Assembly: GCF_042453785.1 (NCBI RefSeq) | Contig: NC_091668.1 | Coordinates: 2,124,501-2,188,500 of the forward strand | Length of the DNA stretch: 64,000 bases | Direction: 5' to 3' | Origin: Malus domestica | Lineage: Eukaryota; Streptophyta; Magnoliopsida; Rosales; Rosaceae | Part shown: positions 33,336 to 45,635 of the stretch, piece after piece | How positions within the stretch are numbered: position 1 is the stretch's first letter | Layout of the letters: every line of letters begins with the position of its first letter | Program-made: the position numbers and the translations under genes | Notes under the pieces: model-generated | The model's database searches: none | The model's input: only the letters and a program-made list of their open reading frames with translations | What the model was told of the DNA's origin: nothing

Positions 33336-36300
33336 ATGTCCTTCTCCTCCACCCCTGCGCGGCTCACTCTCCTCGCCCTCCTCTCCGCCACCACAGTCTA
33401 CTGCTTCTACAAATCCCGCCGCCTCCGACGCCTCAAGCTCTCCCTAAACCCTAACTCTAGCTCCTCGCCTCGCAGAGGCAAGCTCTTCTTCGTCTCCCAA
33501 ACCGGCACCTCCGAAGCTCTAGCTCGTCGCCTGCTCGATTTTCTGACGTCGAACGGCGTCGCTTTCGACCTCGTCGACCCCAACAACTACGAGCCCGAGG
33601 ACCTGCCGAAGGAAAACCTAGTTCTGATCGTCGCTTCGACGTGGGATGACGGGAAGCCGCCTCCGAACGCCAGATTCTTCTCCAATTGGCTCGCCGAGAG
33701 CGCGGAGGACTTCAGGGTGGGATCGCTGTTGCTCTCCAATTGCAAATTCGCCGTCTTCGGCGTCGGGAGCCGAGCCTATGGCGCTACGTTCAATGCGGTG
33801 GGGAAGGACTTGGCTAGGAGGATGAGGGCGTTGGGCGCTTCTGAGATGTTTCCGATTTGGGAAGGTGACGTGGACGGTGGTGATTTGGACGAGGTGTTTG
33901 ATGCTTGGAGTGGGAAGGTGGTGAGGTTTCTGAAGGGTGGTGCGGCGGAAAATGGCGGGGTTTTGGGTAATGGGGTTGGCGATGAATGTGAAGCTGAGAG
34001 CTTTGATGGGTCAGACGAGGACGAGGAGGACGAGGAGGAGGATGGTGGGGAGTCAGGGGTTGTTGACCTTGAGGATATTGCAGGTAAAGGACCTTCAAGA
34101 AGGAATCCAGTGGCGGTGACGAAGACTAATGGGACAGTGAATGGTAAAAAAGAGATGGTCACTCCGGTGATTCGGGCTAGCTTAACGAAGCAGGTAAGCT
34201 TGTCTGGGCATACTGTGACTGCAAAGATTTCAAGTTGTGTATTTGCTTTTAGGATTGGTGTTCTGATCTTTTGCTTTGATTTTTCTCGAGTGAAAATGCA
34301 GGGGTATAAAATCATTGGTTCACATAGTGGTGTCAAAATTTGTAGATGGACAAAGTCGCAGCTCCGAGGCCGTGGAGGTTGCTACAAGCACTCGTTTTAT
34401 GGCATAGAAAGTCACAGGTAACCGGAATTGTTATCAATTTGTAGTAGATTTCTCACCGTCCCTTCACATATACATGTCTGTGAGACTGTAAATTCATGCA
34501 TTATGCGCAGATTTTAGCTTGACTGTTGCATATCGATTTTCATGAAGTGAGAACATAATGCCCGGTTGAGATTTTTCATAATGTAGAGGTTTTGTTACTC
34601 TATCTGTTATACCTCAGCACTATGTAATTAGTGTGAATTGGCAGTCTTAGAAGCATATACATTTGAATTTGTATATTTTACATAGTTGCATTTACTTTTA
34701 TAGTTGTATATGTAATCCACATTGCCTCAACTAGCAGCTTAAATTTGACACGTTTGAATGAAACAGGTGCATGGAGACAACCCCTAGTTTGGCATGTGCC
34801 AACAAATGTGTATTTTGTTGGAGACATCACACAAATCCTGTCGGAAAGAGTTGGCAGTGGAAGATGGATGATCCGTTAGAAATTGTTAACTCTGCCATAG
34901 ACCAGCACACAAAAATGATCAAGCAAATGAAAGGAGTTCCTGGTAAATCCTGTGTTTTTTTTTCTTTTGGGAAGAAATGGGGGTAAGGCTAGCCGACATT
35001 CACCTCTCCCAGACCCTGCGTAAAGCGGGAGCCTTGTGCACTGGGTACGACCTTTTGGGAAGAAATAGATCCTTGGATAATGCTTTAGATATTTTTAGTT
35101 GTACAAGACTACCTAAACCAGTGATGAATTAATTGAAACACCTTTTAGGCAGATATGATTATATTGGGTTCCCAAACTATTTGGTTGTACTATCATCAAC
35201 TAATCAGTAGTTGACAGAAACCAGTTAACTGTGATTCATGTTTGATATCAACTAAATCATAGGAAACTTGATGGTGTATAAATCTACTTAGTATATGAGA
35301 TATCTTCTCCTGCAGGTGTTACATTGGAGCGATTAACAGAGGGTCTCTCTCCCAGGCATTGCGCCTTATCTCTTGTTGGTGAACCTATCATGTATCCTGA
35401 GATTAATTCACTCGTAGATGAGCTGCATCGAAGGCGGATTTCTACTTTTCTAGTCACAAATGCTCAGTTTCCTGAAAAGATCAAAATGCTGAACCCCATT
35501 ACGCAGGTTTGTTTGCTACTGTTATATTACTGTCAAATTTTACATCATGCTATTATTTAGTTTTAGGAATGATTTTGGACTTGCACACAGTTATATGTAA
35601 GTGTGGATGCTGCTACTAAAGAAAGTTTGAAGGCAATTGACAGGCCACTTTTTGGGGATTTTTGGGAGCGATTCATTGTAAGCATCTGATCTACTTGATA
35701 CTTTGAGGGCCCAATTTCTTGTCTTTAATCCACTGAGAGAAAATAATATGAATCAGTACTTGGTATTACTCATGTGTATGCTTGAATTTTTATTGCCAGG
35801 ATTCCTTGACTTCTCTCAAGGATAAACAGCAACGAACTGTTTATCGCCTTACTCTGGTGAAAGGCTGGAATACAGAAGATATTGATGCTTATTATAACAT
35901 TTTTAGCCTTGGTAGTCCTGATTTTGTTGAAATCAAGGGAGTTACATACTGTGGAACGTAAGTTTTCTTTTCTTTGGTTCCTAAGTAGTCGGGTCATTTA
36001 CAATGCTCTAGTTCTATAACGAGAGTGATCAATTCACAGGTCTGCTACATCAAAGTTGACAATGGAGAATGTGCCCTGGCATGCCGATGTTAAAGCATTT
36101 TCAGAGGCCTTAGCTTTGAAAAGTAACGGCGAGTATGAGGTTGCATGTGAGCATGTCCACTCTTGTTGTGTCCTCCTGGCTAAAACTAGCAAGTTCAAGA
36201 TCAATGGCCAGTGGTTCACATGGATTGACTATGAAAAGTTTCACGATCTGGTATATGCAACTCCAATAATTATATACCCCTAGAGTGCCGTTCAGGCGAT

Positions 36301-36479
36301 AATATTTATTCACTCATCCATTCTTATTGAAAATGCAGGTGGCTTCTGGAAAACCTTTTGACAGTAAGGATTACATGGCTCCAACACCTTCATGGGCCGT
36401 GTATGGGGCAGATGAAGGTGGATTTGATCCGTACCAGTCTCGATACAAGAAAGAGCGCCATCACAGACCAAACCAGTGA
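33336..36479 (+). CDS. TYW1: tRNA 4-demethylwyosine synthase TYW1 (radical SAM)
   Basis: Eight exons: 33336-34193, 34302-34417, 34767-34942, 35316-35506, 35591-35677, 35800-35957, 36040-36250 and 36339-36479. They total 1938 bases, 645 aa, close to Arabidopsis At1g75200. An N-terminal hydrophobic helix (LTLLALLSATTVYCFY) is ER-anchor-like. A flavodoxin domain follows (KLFFVSQTGTSEALARRLL to AFGVGSRAYGATFNAVGKDL-type sequence, about residues 48-200), then an acidic linker with DEDEEDEEEDGG. The radical SAM domain has CANKCVFC (about 334-341) for the 4Fe-4S cluster, then WRHHTNPVG, SLVGEPIMYPEI, FLVTNAQFPE, LYVSVDAATKESLKAIDRPL and VEIKGVTYCG. TYW1 condenses N1-methylguanosine-37 of tRNA-Phe with pyruvate carbons to form the tricyclic 4-demethylwyosine, the second step of wybutosine synthesis. 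No defect was seen. Confidence 0.96.
34979..35051 (+). mobile_element. 5'-truncated Au-like SINE in TYW1 intron 3
   Basis: The 3' portion of an Au SINE: gggtaaggct, then cagaccctgcgtaaagcgg, gagccttgtgcactgggtac. It is flanked by a perfect 15-bp target duplication, cttttgggaagaaat, at 34964-34978 and 35052-35066. The 5' tRNA-like part is absent, so the copy was truncated on insertion. Confidence 0.88.
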
Positions 36480-39385
36480 CTACCAGGTTAGGGGTTTGAT
36501 TACTGTCATGTTCTAGGAACAGTTTTGATTGTATTTGATTGAAGTTTTACGTACGTGAAACAGTATTTTCACAACATAACTGCAGTCTATAAATTAGAGA
36601 GAGAATTACTGTTTATGTTCCCATACATTATTATCCTTTAGTAATTCTCTGCTTCGTTGTTTCTGGGAAAGTTTTACTCTGCAATGATTATGTTTCAATA
36701 ACGTCGTAAATATGAAGCTACTGTTAATTAGGGAGAGAATTACTGTTTATGTTCCGATTCATTCAAATCGATTCAAAGGTTCTGGCTACTTGATGTCTTT
36801 TGTGTTCTTAGCTCTTGGGACTTACAAGAAACGGGGACACTAGGATAGCGGTTTGCCAAACCTATGGGGCGGTGTGTTTGAACTTCATGCATTATGTCAC
36901 GTGATTGGTTTGGGACACAAGCGCTTTGGCGTTTCAATCAACATCAATTTGAATATAATCCTTCTCACCTTGTATTGTAATAGGAATTAGATTTTTTTCT
37001 CCCCCAAATCCTCTCCATCTCTCCTCCCACTTTCCTCATTGTCTTCTCTGTAAAGAAATCACCCAAAATGTTGACGTGATTTAATTGTGACTGTTCAAAT
37101 AGAAGAGGATTGTAGTAAAGGAAATTTCGAGAGGAAATTGTCGTCACTTGTAAATATCATACGCAGCTTTACACATCAGCCAACCTCATTATTGCATTAT
37201 TTTTTTTTTCACTTAGTTTTTATTTAGTTTTTTGTATTACTGTTAGGCAGAGCAAATTATGTCATTACCCAAAAGATGTCCAATCAGTAAATTTTATTTC
37301 ACGAGCGAAAAATTGTACTATATGTCTAGTCATTTTAAATTTCCACTGTTCTTTTCGCAAATTTAGGTTCAAGTCTTGTTCGCCCATCCAATAAAATGTT
37401 GAATCGTTGGCGTTTAAATATGTAAATGAAGTATCAATGATAAAAACGACGCATCTTAATCAATAACGTATGAATATGATTGTTAATATTTGGTGATCGT
37501 ACATACCGTGTGATTAAATGATCCAGCGATTTGACTTAAGATTCTTTCATCTAAATCGAGCCTAGAGATATCGTGTGCATTTGGAAGCATGAGTTTTCTT
37601 CATAATTCAGGGCGGGGACTTGAGAAGCCACACCATAAAATCGTGGTTCAAACTCTTCTTTATAAAAATCAAACCTAACATCTTTGATATACGAGAGAAT
37701 AAATATCATTAAACCACAATATTAAGTGACTGTATATTCAATAACTTTGAATCTAGTGACTAGACCTGACAAATGGATTGTATTTGTGTTGTTTTCATGT
37801 CATACTCATCATCGTTACGGGTCGCATTGTACCAAACTCGTTATCTTAACGTTTGCTTAACAGCTAAACCCGATAATGACCCGATTAACGAACATGTTAC
37901 GTATTTTGTGTCATGTTAACGCGTTATGTAAAAAATTGATATGTCTAATGTCTTGATATGACAAACGATATATTATCAGGTGACTGATAACGACTGACTT
38001 GTTAACAAGTTCTTAACGTACAACTCGATAACGACCTGACTTATTAATAGATTGACCCGAAATTTATTATTTTAAAGTCTTTTCGTCCAACTCGATAACG
38101 ACCCGATTCATCTTCATTGGGCAATACAATTTGCTTTTCGTAAAGTGTCATACAACTCATCGCGCTGCAATCAAACAGTGGCTGTGGATTCTGGAAATCA
38201 AACAAACAGTGGGCGGCGTCTGCTGCTGATATGTATCGTTGAGGTGAGGTGGGCCGCCACAACCCAACAACTTGACGAGTGGAAGCAGGAACCATTGGGC
38301 CCCACCCAACACAAGTATAAAGCACGTCAAGACGGCTCCAGCCCTGCCAACTCCCAAATCCCTTTTCTCTTCCTCCTCATCTTCCTCGAACATATCTCAA
38401 AACCTTTACAAAACCAAATTATAACTCTCTATTTAATAGTAGGTATTTGTCGATTTCTCCATGAACTGTCAATTTTTCTTTCAATTTTAATTTTACTCAG
38501 TTATTTTCTTGAACTTTTATAATCGGCTAATTTTCTTTCAGAATTTTAATTTTATCGATTACTCTGTTAAACTTTTATAATTGACCTTTTTTTTTTACTT
38601 TAGATTTTGAATTTTTTTTATTTAATTTTCCATCCATTTTGGATGTGTGCACAACAAAAAGGTAATTTTATCTTGATTAAAAAGTTAATCCGTTTAAGTT
38701 AAAGTTAAAGTTTAGAGGAAAGTTCGTCAATAATACTAACAATTTTGTACCAATAACAAAACTAAATCGTAAAAAATGAAAATTTGGCAAGTCATTGCAT
38801 GCACGGTGCATATTACCAAAAGATAAATAAAAGTTAAAGATTACTATGGTCCAAGATATAATTACTAAGATTAAATTGTTAAAAATTCCGGAGCATACGA
38901 TATTTCAAAATTTTACAAAATTTTAATTTTGTAGAAATTAAATTTCCTACGAATTATGTAGTTGACATGCGATGCGTAAATGACCATTAAACCCATGGCT
39001 ACAACAATTTTTTGACTTTATGCATGGTTAAACCAGACACGAGGCAGTACTTACGCGTGCGTGGAACCCCTAAGCTGCCACGTCCTACTTATTACAAAAG
39101 CACTTATTGGCTAAACATATAAAATCAGCTTTCTTCTACTAGCTTTGTGCTTTTGTTTCTTAACTTAGAACGTGAGCGTCACGTGCCAGCTGCAGCAATT
39201 TAAGAAAATTAGCAATTGCTCTCCTCTCATCAGTCTCAGAGAGCTGGCTGTGCGGAGTTAGAACTAATAGTGCAAAGCTGTTAACTCCGCACAGCTAAAG
39301 ACAATTTTTTTGTGTGCTTCGGAGTATTTCTATTTTGAATGTCAAACGTTAAATTTTTGTTAAAATTTAACGATTAGAATATTCG
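36480..39385. other. AT-rich intergenic DNA, no gene supported
   Basis: 36480-36780 is the TYW1 3' region and includes a short direct repeat, gagagaattactgtttatgttcc (described piecewise), near 36600 and 36735. 37770-38110 is built of repeated 'gataacgacccgatt/gttaacgcgttat' type words, a degenerate low-copy repeat. 38145-38400 is GC-richer with ORFs on both strands but no family match. Confidence 0.5.
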
Positions 39386-41850
39386 GAGCCTAAAGTATTT
39401 CGGAGCACCTAAAAGCTTTTGCAGCGAAGACCTCTAGATTTTTCAGTCTTCCTCTTCTTTCTAAATTCTGCAGTAAAACAACCCCAACTTTCTTACTCGT
39501 TCATTTTTTACCCACTTCTTTTAACTGCCTTTTATTTTTACTTACTTTGTGTGTGTTTTACCCTTTTCAACATAATTATATTCGCGGACTTGAGATTAAT
39601 CAAGTTGACCATGTCAGTTTGCTTTCTTTGTACGTTTGAGTTTTTGGGTAAATTATTCACAAATTTGATCTTAATTAAATTGGCTATATTAGTGTACTGT
39701 TCTTTTATACATAGTTCGAATTCTCTTCATAAACTTAATTGAATTGATTTAAAATATATCGCTCATATAAAAATTAAAAATTTAACAATTAAAAAATTCG
39801 AGCCTAGAGTATTTAAGAGCACCTAAAAGCTTTTGGAGCCAAAAACCTCCAAATTTTGCAGTCTTCCTTTTCTTTCTAAATTCTGCAGTAAAACAACCCC
39901 ACCTTTCTCACTCATTCATTTTTTACCCACTTCTTTTAATGGCCTTCTATTTTTATTTATTTCATATGCGTTTTACCCTTTTTCATAATTATACTCGCAA
40001 ACTTGAGATTAATCAAGTTGACTATATCAGTTTGCTTTCTTTCTACGTTCGAATTTTTGGGTAAATTATTCACAAATTTGATCTTGATTAAATTGGCTAT
40101 ATTAGTGCATTGTTCTTTTATACCTAGTTCGAATTCTCTTCGTAAACTTAACTAAATTAATTTAAAATATATTGCTCGTATAAAAAATAAAAAATTAACG
40201 ATTAAAAATTTGAGCCTAGAGTATTTCAGAGCACTTTTTTGCAGCCAAAAACCTCCAGATTTTGCAGTCTTCCTTTTCTTTCTAATTTCTGCAATAAAAC
40301 AACCCCACCTTTCTCACTCATTCATTTTTTACCCACCTCTTTTAATGGCCTTCTATTATTATTTATTTCGTGTGCGTTTTACCCTTTTTCATAATTACAC
40401 TTGCGGACTTGAGATTAATCAAGTTGATTGTATCAGTTTTCTTTCTTTCTACGTTCGAATTTTTGGGTAAATTATTTACAAATTTGACCTTGATTAAATT
40501 GGCTATATTAGTGCACTGATCTTTTATACCTAGTTCGAATTCTCTTCATAAACTTAACTGAATTAATTTAAAATATATCGCTCGTATGAAAAATAAAAAA
40601 TTAACGATTAAAAAATTCGAGCCTAGAGTATTTTTAGAGCACCTAAAAGCTTTTGCAGCCAAAAACCTCCGGATTTTGCAGTCTTCCTTTTCTTTCTAAA
40701 TTATGCAGTAAAACAACCCCACCTTTCTCACTCATTCATTTTTTACCCACTTCTTTTAATGGCCTTCTATTTTTATTTATTTCGCGTGTGTTTTACCTTT
40801 TTTCATAATTACACTCACGGACTTGAGATTAATCAAGTTGATTATATCAGTTTGCTTTCTTTATACGTTCGAATTTTTGGGTAAATTATTCACAAATTTG
40901 ATCTTAATTAAATTGGCTATATTAGTGCACTGTTCTTTTATACCTAGTTCGAATTCTCTTCATAAACTTAACTAAATTAATTTAAAATATATCGCTCATA
41001 TAAAAAATAAAAAATTAACGATTAAAAAATTCGAGCCTAGAGTATTTCAGAGCACCTAAAAGCTTTTGCAGCAAAAAATCTCCGGATTTTGCAGTCTTCC
41101 CTTTCTTTCTAAATTATGCAGTAAAACAACCCCAAACAACCCCACCTTTCTCACTCATTCATTTTTTACCCACTTCTTTTAATGGCCTTCTATTTTTATT
41201 TATTTCGTGTGTGTTTTACCCTTTTTCATAATTACACTCACGGACTTGAGATTAATCAAGTTGACCATATCAATTTGCTTTCTTTCTACGTTCGAATTTT
41301 TGGGTAAATTATTCACAAATTTGATCTTAATTAAATTGGCTATATTAGTGCACTGTTCTTTTATACTTAGTTCGAATTCTCTTCATAAACTTAACTAAAT
41401 TAATTTAAAATATCGCTTGTATAAAAAATAAAAATTTAATAGTTAAAAAATTCGACCCTAGAGTATTTCAGAGCACCCAAAAGCTTTTTCAGCCAAAAAC
41501 CTCCAGATTTTGCAGTCTTCCTCTTCTTTCTAAATTCCGCAGTAAAACAACCCCACTTTTATCACTCATTCATTTTTTTATCCACTTCTTTTAATGGACT
41601 TCCATTTTTATTTATTTCGTGTGCGTTTTACCCTTTTCAACATGATTACAATCGCGGACTTGAAATTAATCAAGTTGATTATATCAGTTTACTTTCTTTG
41701 TACATTCGAGTTTTTAGATAAATTAATCACAAATTTGATCTTAATCAAGTTGGTTATATCAATGTACTGTTTTTTTTATACCTAGTTGAAACTCTCTCTA
41801 TTAACTTAATAGAATTAATTTAAAATATCGCTTGTATAAAATAAAAACGT
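39386..41850. repeat. ~410-bp tandem array, six copies
   Basis: The marker gagcctagagtattt or a variant starts at about 39386, 39800, 40212, 40619, 41033 and 41454, giving spacings of 414, 412, 407, 414 and 421. Each unit runs from agcacctaaaagcttttgcag through 'ctcactcattcattttttaccc', 'ttttaatggccttctatttt', 'cggacttgagattaatcaagttga' and 'ttcgaattctcttcataaactta' type sequence (described piecewise) to an A-rich end. The outer units are the most diverged. ORFs of 60-107 codons recur in each unit on the plus strand with the same hydrophobic FxLxxxRFTLF-like sequence, but they are broken differently in different units, so I read them as repeat artefacts. Confidence 0.9.
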
Positions 41851-41885
41851 AAACTGCAAAATTAATTCCTAGGCTTCTTCTTCAT

Positions 41886-42113
41886 CATACAAAAGGAGAT
41901 GGATTGTCTGCCCTCCCCTTTCCATACCCTCCCTATGCCCTTCTGTTTTGTGCGGTTAAGGTTAAACCACGTCAACATTTGTTTTTTGTCTTATTATTTT
42001 TATAAAAAAATTAATATAAAATGTTGACGTGGCTTAACCGTAACCGCACAAAACAGGAGGGCATGAGAAAGGTATAGAGAGGGGAGGGCAGGCAATCCAT
42101 CTCCCATACAAAA
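41886..42113. mobile_element. Mutator-like MITE (210 bp) with 9-bp target duplication
   Basis: The element at 41895-42104 is almost wholly palindromic. Both ends read GGAGATGGATTG(T/C)CTGCC inwards, and the inverted repeats extend about 85 bases, through gttttgtgcggtta and ccacgtcaacattt. It is flanked on both sides by catacaaaa (41886-41894 and 42105-42113). A 9-bp duplication with long inverted repeats fits Mutator-type MITEs. Confidence 0.85.
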
Positions 42114-42343
42114 TCACATATGAAAATAATAAAAAAAAAAGAAAATAATAAATAAAAAAACTTACTAAAAGATACGCTATATATCACCAAAGAACTAAGA
42201 AATAATAAAAAAAATCAAATGCCAAAGCAAACTCCAGCTTTTTATCTTTTCAGATTTTTCGATTGATTTAATTAATTTTCCAGATGTTTTTAACACAGAA
42301 GAGGAAATTAAGAACAATAAAAAAAAATTACCATGAGAGGTAA

Positions 42344-42760
42344 CTAATTGTGGCTACTCTTTCTGGGCTTGCTTTTCCTCCTTGCTCTACTTCTTGAAGG
42401 CTCCCTAGGTAAAAACCCCTCCTCTTTTTTACCACCACCTTCTTCTTCGTTTACCTTCTGCTGCTGCAACTCTTCCTGTTGCTTCTGCTTTTGATCTTCA
42501 TCATCCTCATCTACTTTTGCTTTTTTGGAATCACTTTCTTTAGCAACATCTTCAGCTGCAGAAGCAGAAGCAAAAGCAGACGCAGAAGCAGATTGTTCTA
42601 CTACTGCAGTGGATTGCTCTTCAATAATTATCTTGCGAGGCCTTCCTCTCTTTCTTGGGTTGTGAGCCTGCGGTTGCTGCTGGGATTCGTCTCCGGTTGA
42701 TGAAGCTTCTGCTATTGCCACTGATAGCTCCATCGTTTTCTGAGGCTTCTTCTTCCCCAT
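42344..42760 (-). CDS. Small AT-hook nuclear protein
   Basis: 138 aa in one exon, starting at the ATG of MGKKKPQKTMELSV. One canonical AT-hook, RKRGRPRK, lies at residues 36-43 and would bind the minor groove of AT-rich DNA. An S/A-rich stretch (SASASAFASASAAEDVAK) follows, then an acidic segment (DEDDEDQ), a Q/E-rich segment and a basic tail with SRARRKSKPRKSS that could serve as a nuclear localisation signal. The ORF opens 12 codons earlier (42796), but that extension is hydrophobic and lies across the probable 5' UTR. I do not recognise a named orthologue, and the role (chromatin or transcription) is inferred from the motif only. The upstream region carries a CT tract at about 42920-42940. 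Confidence 0.7.
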   Translation of the reverse strand: MGKKKPQKTMELSVAIAEASSTGDESQQQPQAHNPRKRGRPRKIIIEEQSTAVVEQSASASAFASASAAEDVAKESDSKKAKVDEDDEDQKQKQQEELQQQKVNEEEGGGKKEEGFLPREPSRSRARRKSKPRKSSHN

Positions 42761-42796
42761 TAAAACAAAAAATAAAAATATTAATCTCTCTATCAA

Positions 42797-44050
42797 ATAA
42801 TGAATATTTTGATGATAATTTTCATCAAGACAACAACTTTTCTCTTAATCCGACGAGAATAAATAAAACCCACAAAGCCGAAAAAGATTCAAGAACGTAT
42901 TATCTAATATTTTTCATAGTTCTCTCTCTCTCTCTCTCAAGTTTGAGAATAAGCAGAGAGAGAAGACAAATCTTTGACCTGGATTCTGAAAATCTTAGTT
43001 AAAAAATCTTCCCTTTCCAGTGACATCCAAGACCCAATAAAAATTCGATCCGGCCCCCTTCCTTCTACTTCTAATTGATAAAAAATAAGCAAAAATATTA
43101 TCAAAAAGCCACTAGAATAATTATATTTCCCTTTTCTTTGGTAGTACCTATTTCTCTATCTGATTCATGTCTAAGTAAAAGAAGCTAGAAAAAGACAGAC
43201 GAGGAAATGAGGTCGAAAGCCAGTGAGAGAAAAATATATATGGAGTGGCTGAGGGTAACCCTACCATATATATTTTATATACTACCATGGTTAGGGGACT
43301 GATTGTCAGGGTTTTAGGGGTTTTTTGAGATAATAATTAGGGCTTTAGGGTTTTTGTTTTTTCAGAGTAGTTGTACACATTCTAAAATTTTTATTGCAAT
43401 TTAGAATGCATAATAGTTCTTAGTGATAGTCTTTTGGTATAAGCGATACTGAAAAATGAAGAGGAAGCGAACGTTCGAACTTAGGTCAGATTTAAACGTA
43501 AATCCTCTTGACTAATTGAGTTACAAAATGTTTGAAGGCGTTAGGGTTGGACCAAAGGCCAAATGGGTTCTCTCTCTCGACCTTTTTTTTTTTGTTTTTT
43601 TGTTTGGACAAGAAACGATAGAGTGTATTTCATTGAACTTCACAAACAATTACAAAGGTTGTCAATTGGGTACATAAGCTCCAGTGACCAAGAAATTTAT
43701 TTGGAGTAAATTTGCGCATTAAAACAAACAATAGCAAACCCTTATACAGCTACCATAAACACTGCCATAACCCGACAAATTGTCATCAATACAAATCTGT
43801 TACAAAAACATGATAGACGCAACAAACTTATATTGGCGACTGCATAGGTCATCGCATAAGCCACATAAAATCATTGTCATAGAGCGAGACCACAAAAAGT
43901 CATCGTTGAAAGAAGAGACCACCTACTCAACGCATAAAGCGAAGACAACATCCAACCAACACAAACATGCGACCACAACATTCATAGGGCAAGGAAATAG
44001 AATCAAACACTACTTCAAGAAAGGACCACCGGTTAGCTCATCTCAGTGAG
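42797..44050. other. AT-hook gene upstream region and anonymous DNA
   Basis: 42797-43260 is the likely promoter or 5' UTR side of the minus-strand AT-hook gene. The plus ORF at 43780-44049 (89 codons, K/H/T-rich) has no family resemblance and may belong to an old LTR element that reaches to 44720. Confidence 0.4.
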
Positions 44051-44720
44051 TAGGTCACGAACCAAGACCACGTGGATTTCTGGACAAGAGAGGACAAAAA
44101 TACCCTTGAGGTACAACAGAATTCCTATGCGCGAGCAGTGGACAATCATCCTTCAACCAAGTCAAAAAAGCCAAAAAAAAGTAACAATTCAAAATCCATC
44201 TCATCAAATGCCTTTTACAAGGTAATTCCCAAAAACTATCTCATTCCATATATTTTTACCTCTTTTTCCCTCTTTTAGCTAATCAATTAAGCTATCATTC
44301 CATAACTTACAAAATATTCCACATAAATTACATAACCTCCCAAAAACATTCCTTTTATTATGTTAATTAGCCAATTAATATATGTATTCCTAATCAATAT
44401 ATTAATTGCTAATTAAATCACCAAACAAGACCCCAAATATACATAAAGGGCTGGCCACTCTTTCTCCAAAGAGGATCGGCCATGCCCTATAAATATTACG
44501 CACTTTTCTCTAAAAACCTAAGTTCACACTTTTGCAAAATTTCAAAAACTCTCTAAACACTTTTCTCTCTAAATTCTAACTTTGGCATAAGAAGGTTTTT
44601 GGCCAAAGCCCCCCTATTCATCGTGGACGCGTGAGGCTCTTGGCCTTGACCCAAAGGAGTTAATTGTTTTGTACGTGCAATTTTGTCCAAGAAGAATGAG
44701 GAAGAAATTTGCATCCACAG
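44051..44720 (+). repeat. Probable solo or fragmentary LTR, fossil
   Basis: The plus strand shows cctataaatattacgc as a TATA-like box near 44490. A pyrimidine/A-rich leader and 'cattcatcgtggacgcgtgaggctcttggcc' type sequence follow. It then ends near 44720 in a CA dinucleotide after gaagaaatttgcatcca. This layout is typical of plant LTR promoters. No primer-binding site and no partner LTR were found, and the left boundary is uncertain. Confidence 0.4.
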
Positions 44721-45444
44721 GTAGGTCCTCTCTAGATATGTGTCTCCGAATCCTACAGATCAAGTCATTTTGGCCGTTTGATTTGAATCGTGTGGTCATA
44801 TTTTTATTTATTTATGTCCTTCTTTTCCTTCCTCTTTCTCTTTCTCTCTGTCTCTCCCTCTTCTAGGAGAAAACCCAGCACCCACCAAACTTTCCCCCCG
44901 ACACAACCTAGCAGATTTTAGTTTATTAATTCGATTCGTGCGGTTTGAAATTGTACCAAAAACATAACATGACAAAAAATCTATTAAAAATTTTACTTTT
45001 AAAGAAAATTTTCGTAGCATTTCTCTCTAATATTTCTCTTGTGACAAATGGAAATCTCAGCTCATCAATCAGATTAAGTGGCAAATTGACAAACTGGCAA
45101 ATTTATTATGGTGCCGAAAGATTTGTTTGACCTCCCAACAAGGTCAAACCTTGTAATAGTCTTCCATCCTTCGTATCTTCTACGCGTCTCGCGACGCGTG
45201 GAAAAAGCCTGCATAGACGCGTCATCATCCTTACAGTTTTGAAGATATGCCGACGGCAAGGTAGATGGGCCCCATGTGTCCCAGCACTCTCACGATGTTT
45301 CTGGGCTATTCCATCCCAACTCGAAACCTAACCCTGTTTTTTTTTCTTTTAGAACAAACGATATTATGTATACTAAATTGAAGGAAATTAGTTTAATCTC
45401 ACAATGAGTTAGTAATAATGTAATTAAACATTTTAGTCATCATC
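44721..45444. other. Intergenic DNA, no gene seen
   Basis: Mixed AT-rich sequence with short chance ORFs on both strands. 45160-45300 is GC-richer (acgcgtctcgcgacgcgtgg, a self-complementary core) without coding character. Confidence 0.4.
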
Positions 45445-45635
45445 GGGGTGCTTCAGTGGTTGAAGACGAATTCCATGTTCATATTCCACTCGGAACGTCC
45501 TGAGTTCGAATCATGACGCTCATGAATAATACAGTAGTGGCCAAGGGAGGTCGACATGCCTCTGTAAGTTTTCTCAACCCCTCAGAAAATGAATTGTCAT
45601 AACGAAACTATCAGCTGATCATTTAAAAAAAAAAA
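45445..45635 (+). mobile_element. tRNA-derived SINE
   Basis: The head has an A-box-like tgcttcagtggttgaag near 45450 and a B-box-like gagttcgaatc at 45502-45512, the RNA polymerase III promoter pair with the usual ~50-base spacing. A tRNA-unrelated body and an A-rich tail (45624-45635) follow. No clear target duplication was found. Confidence 0.7.

Noticed and set aside
33776-34336. 186-codon minus-strand ORF over TYW1 exon 1
   Set aside because: It is an antisense shadow of the TYW1 coding sequence; the S/P-rich composition mirrors the acidic linker.
38145-38522. 125-codon plus ORF and overlapping minus ORF
   Set aside because: No motif or family, no intron context; the hydrophobic end is T-rich intergenic DNA.
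39419-41785. Repeated hydrophobic ORFs of 60-107 codons
   Set aside because: They recur because the 410-bp unit recurs and are interrupted differently in each unit.
43780-44049. 89-codon K/H/T-rich plus ORF
   Set aside because: No family resemblance; it lies beside a probable LTR fragment and has no start or splice support.
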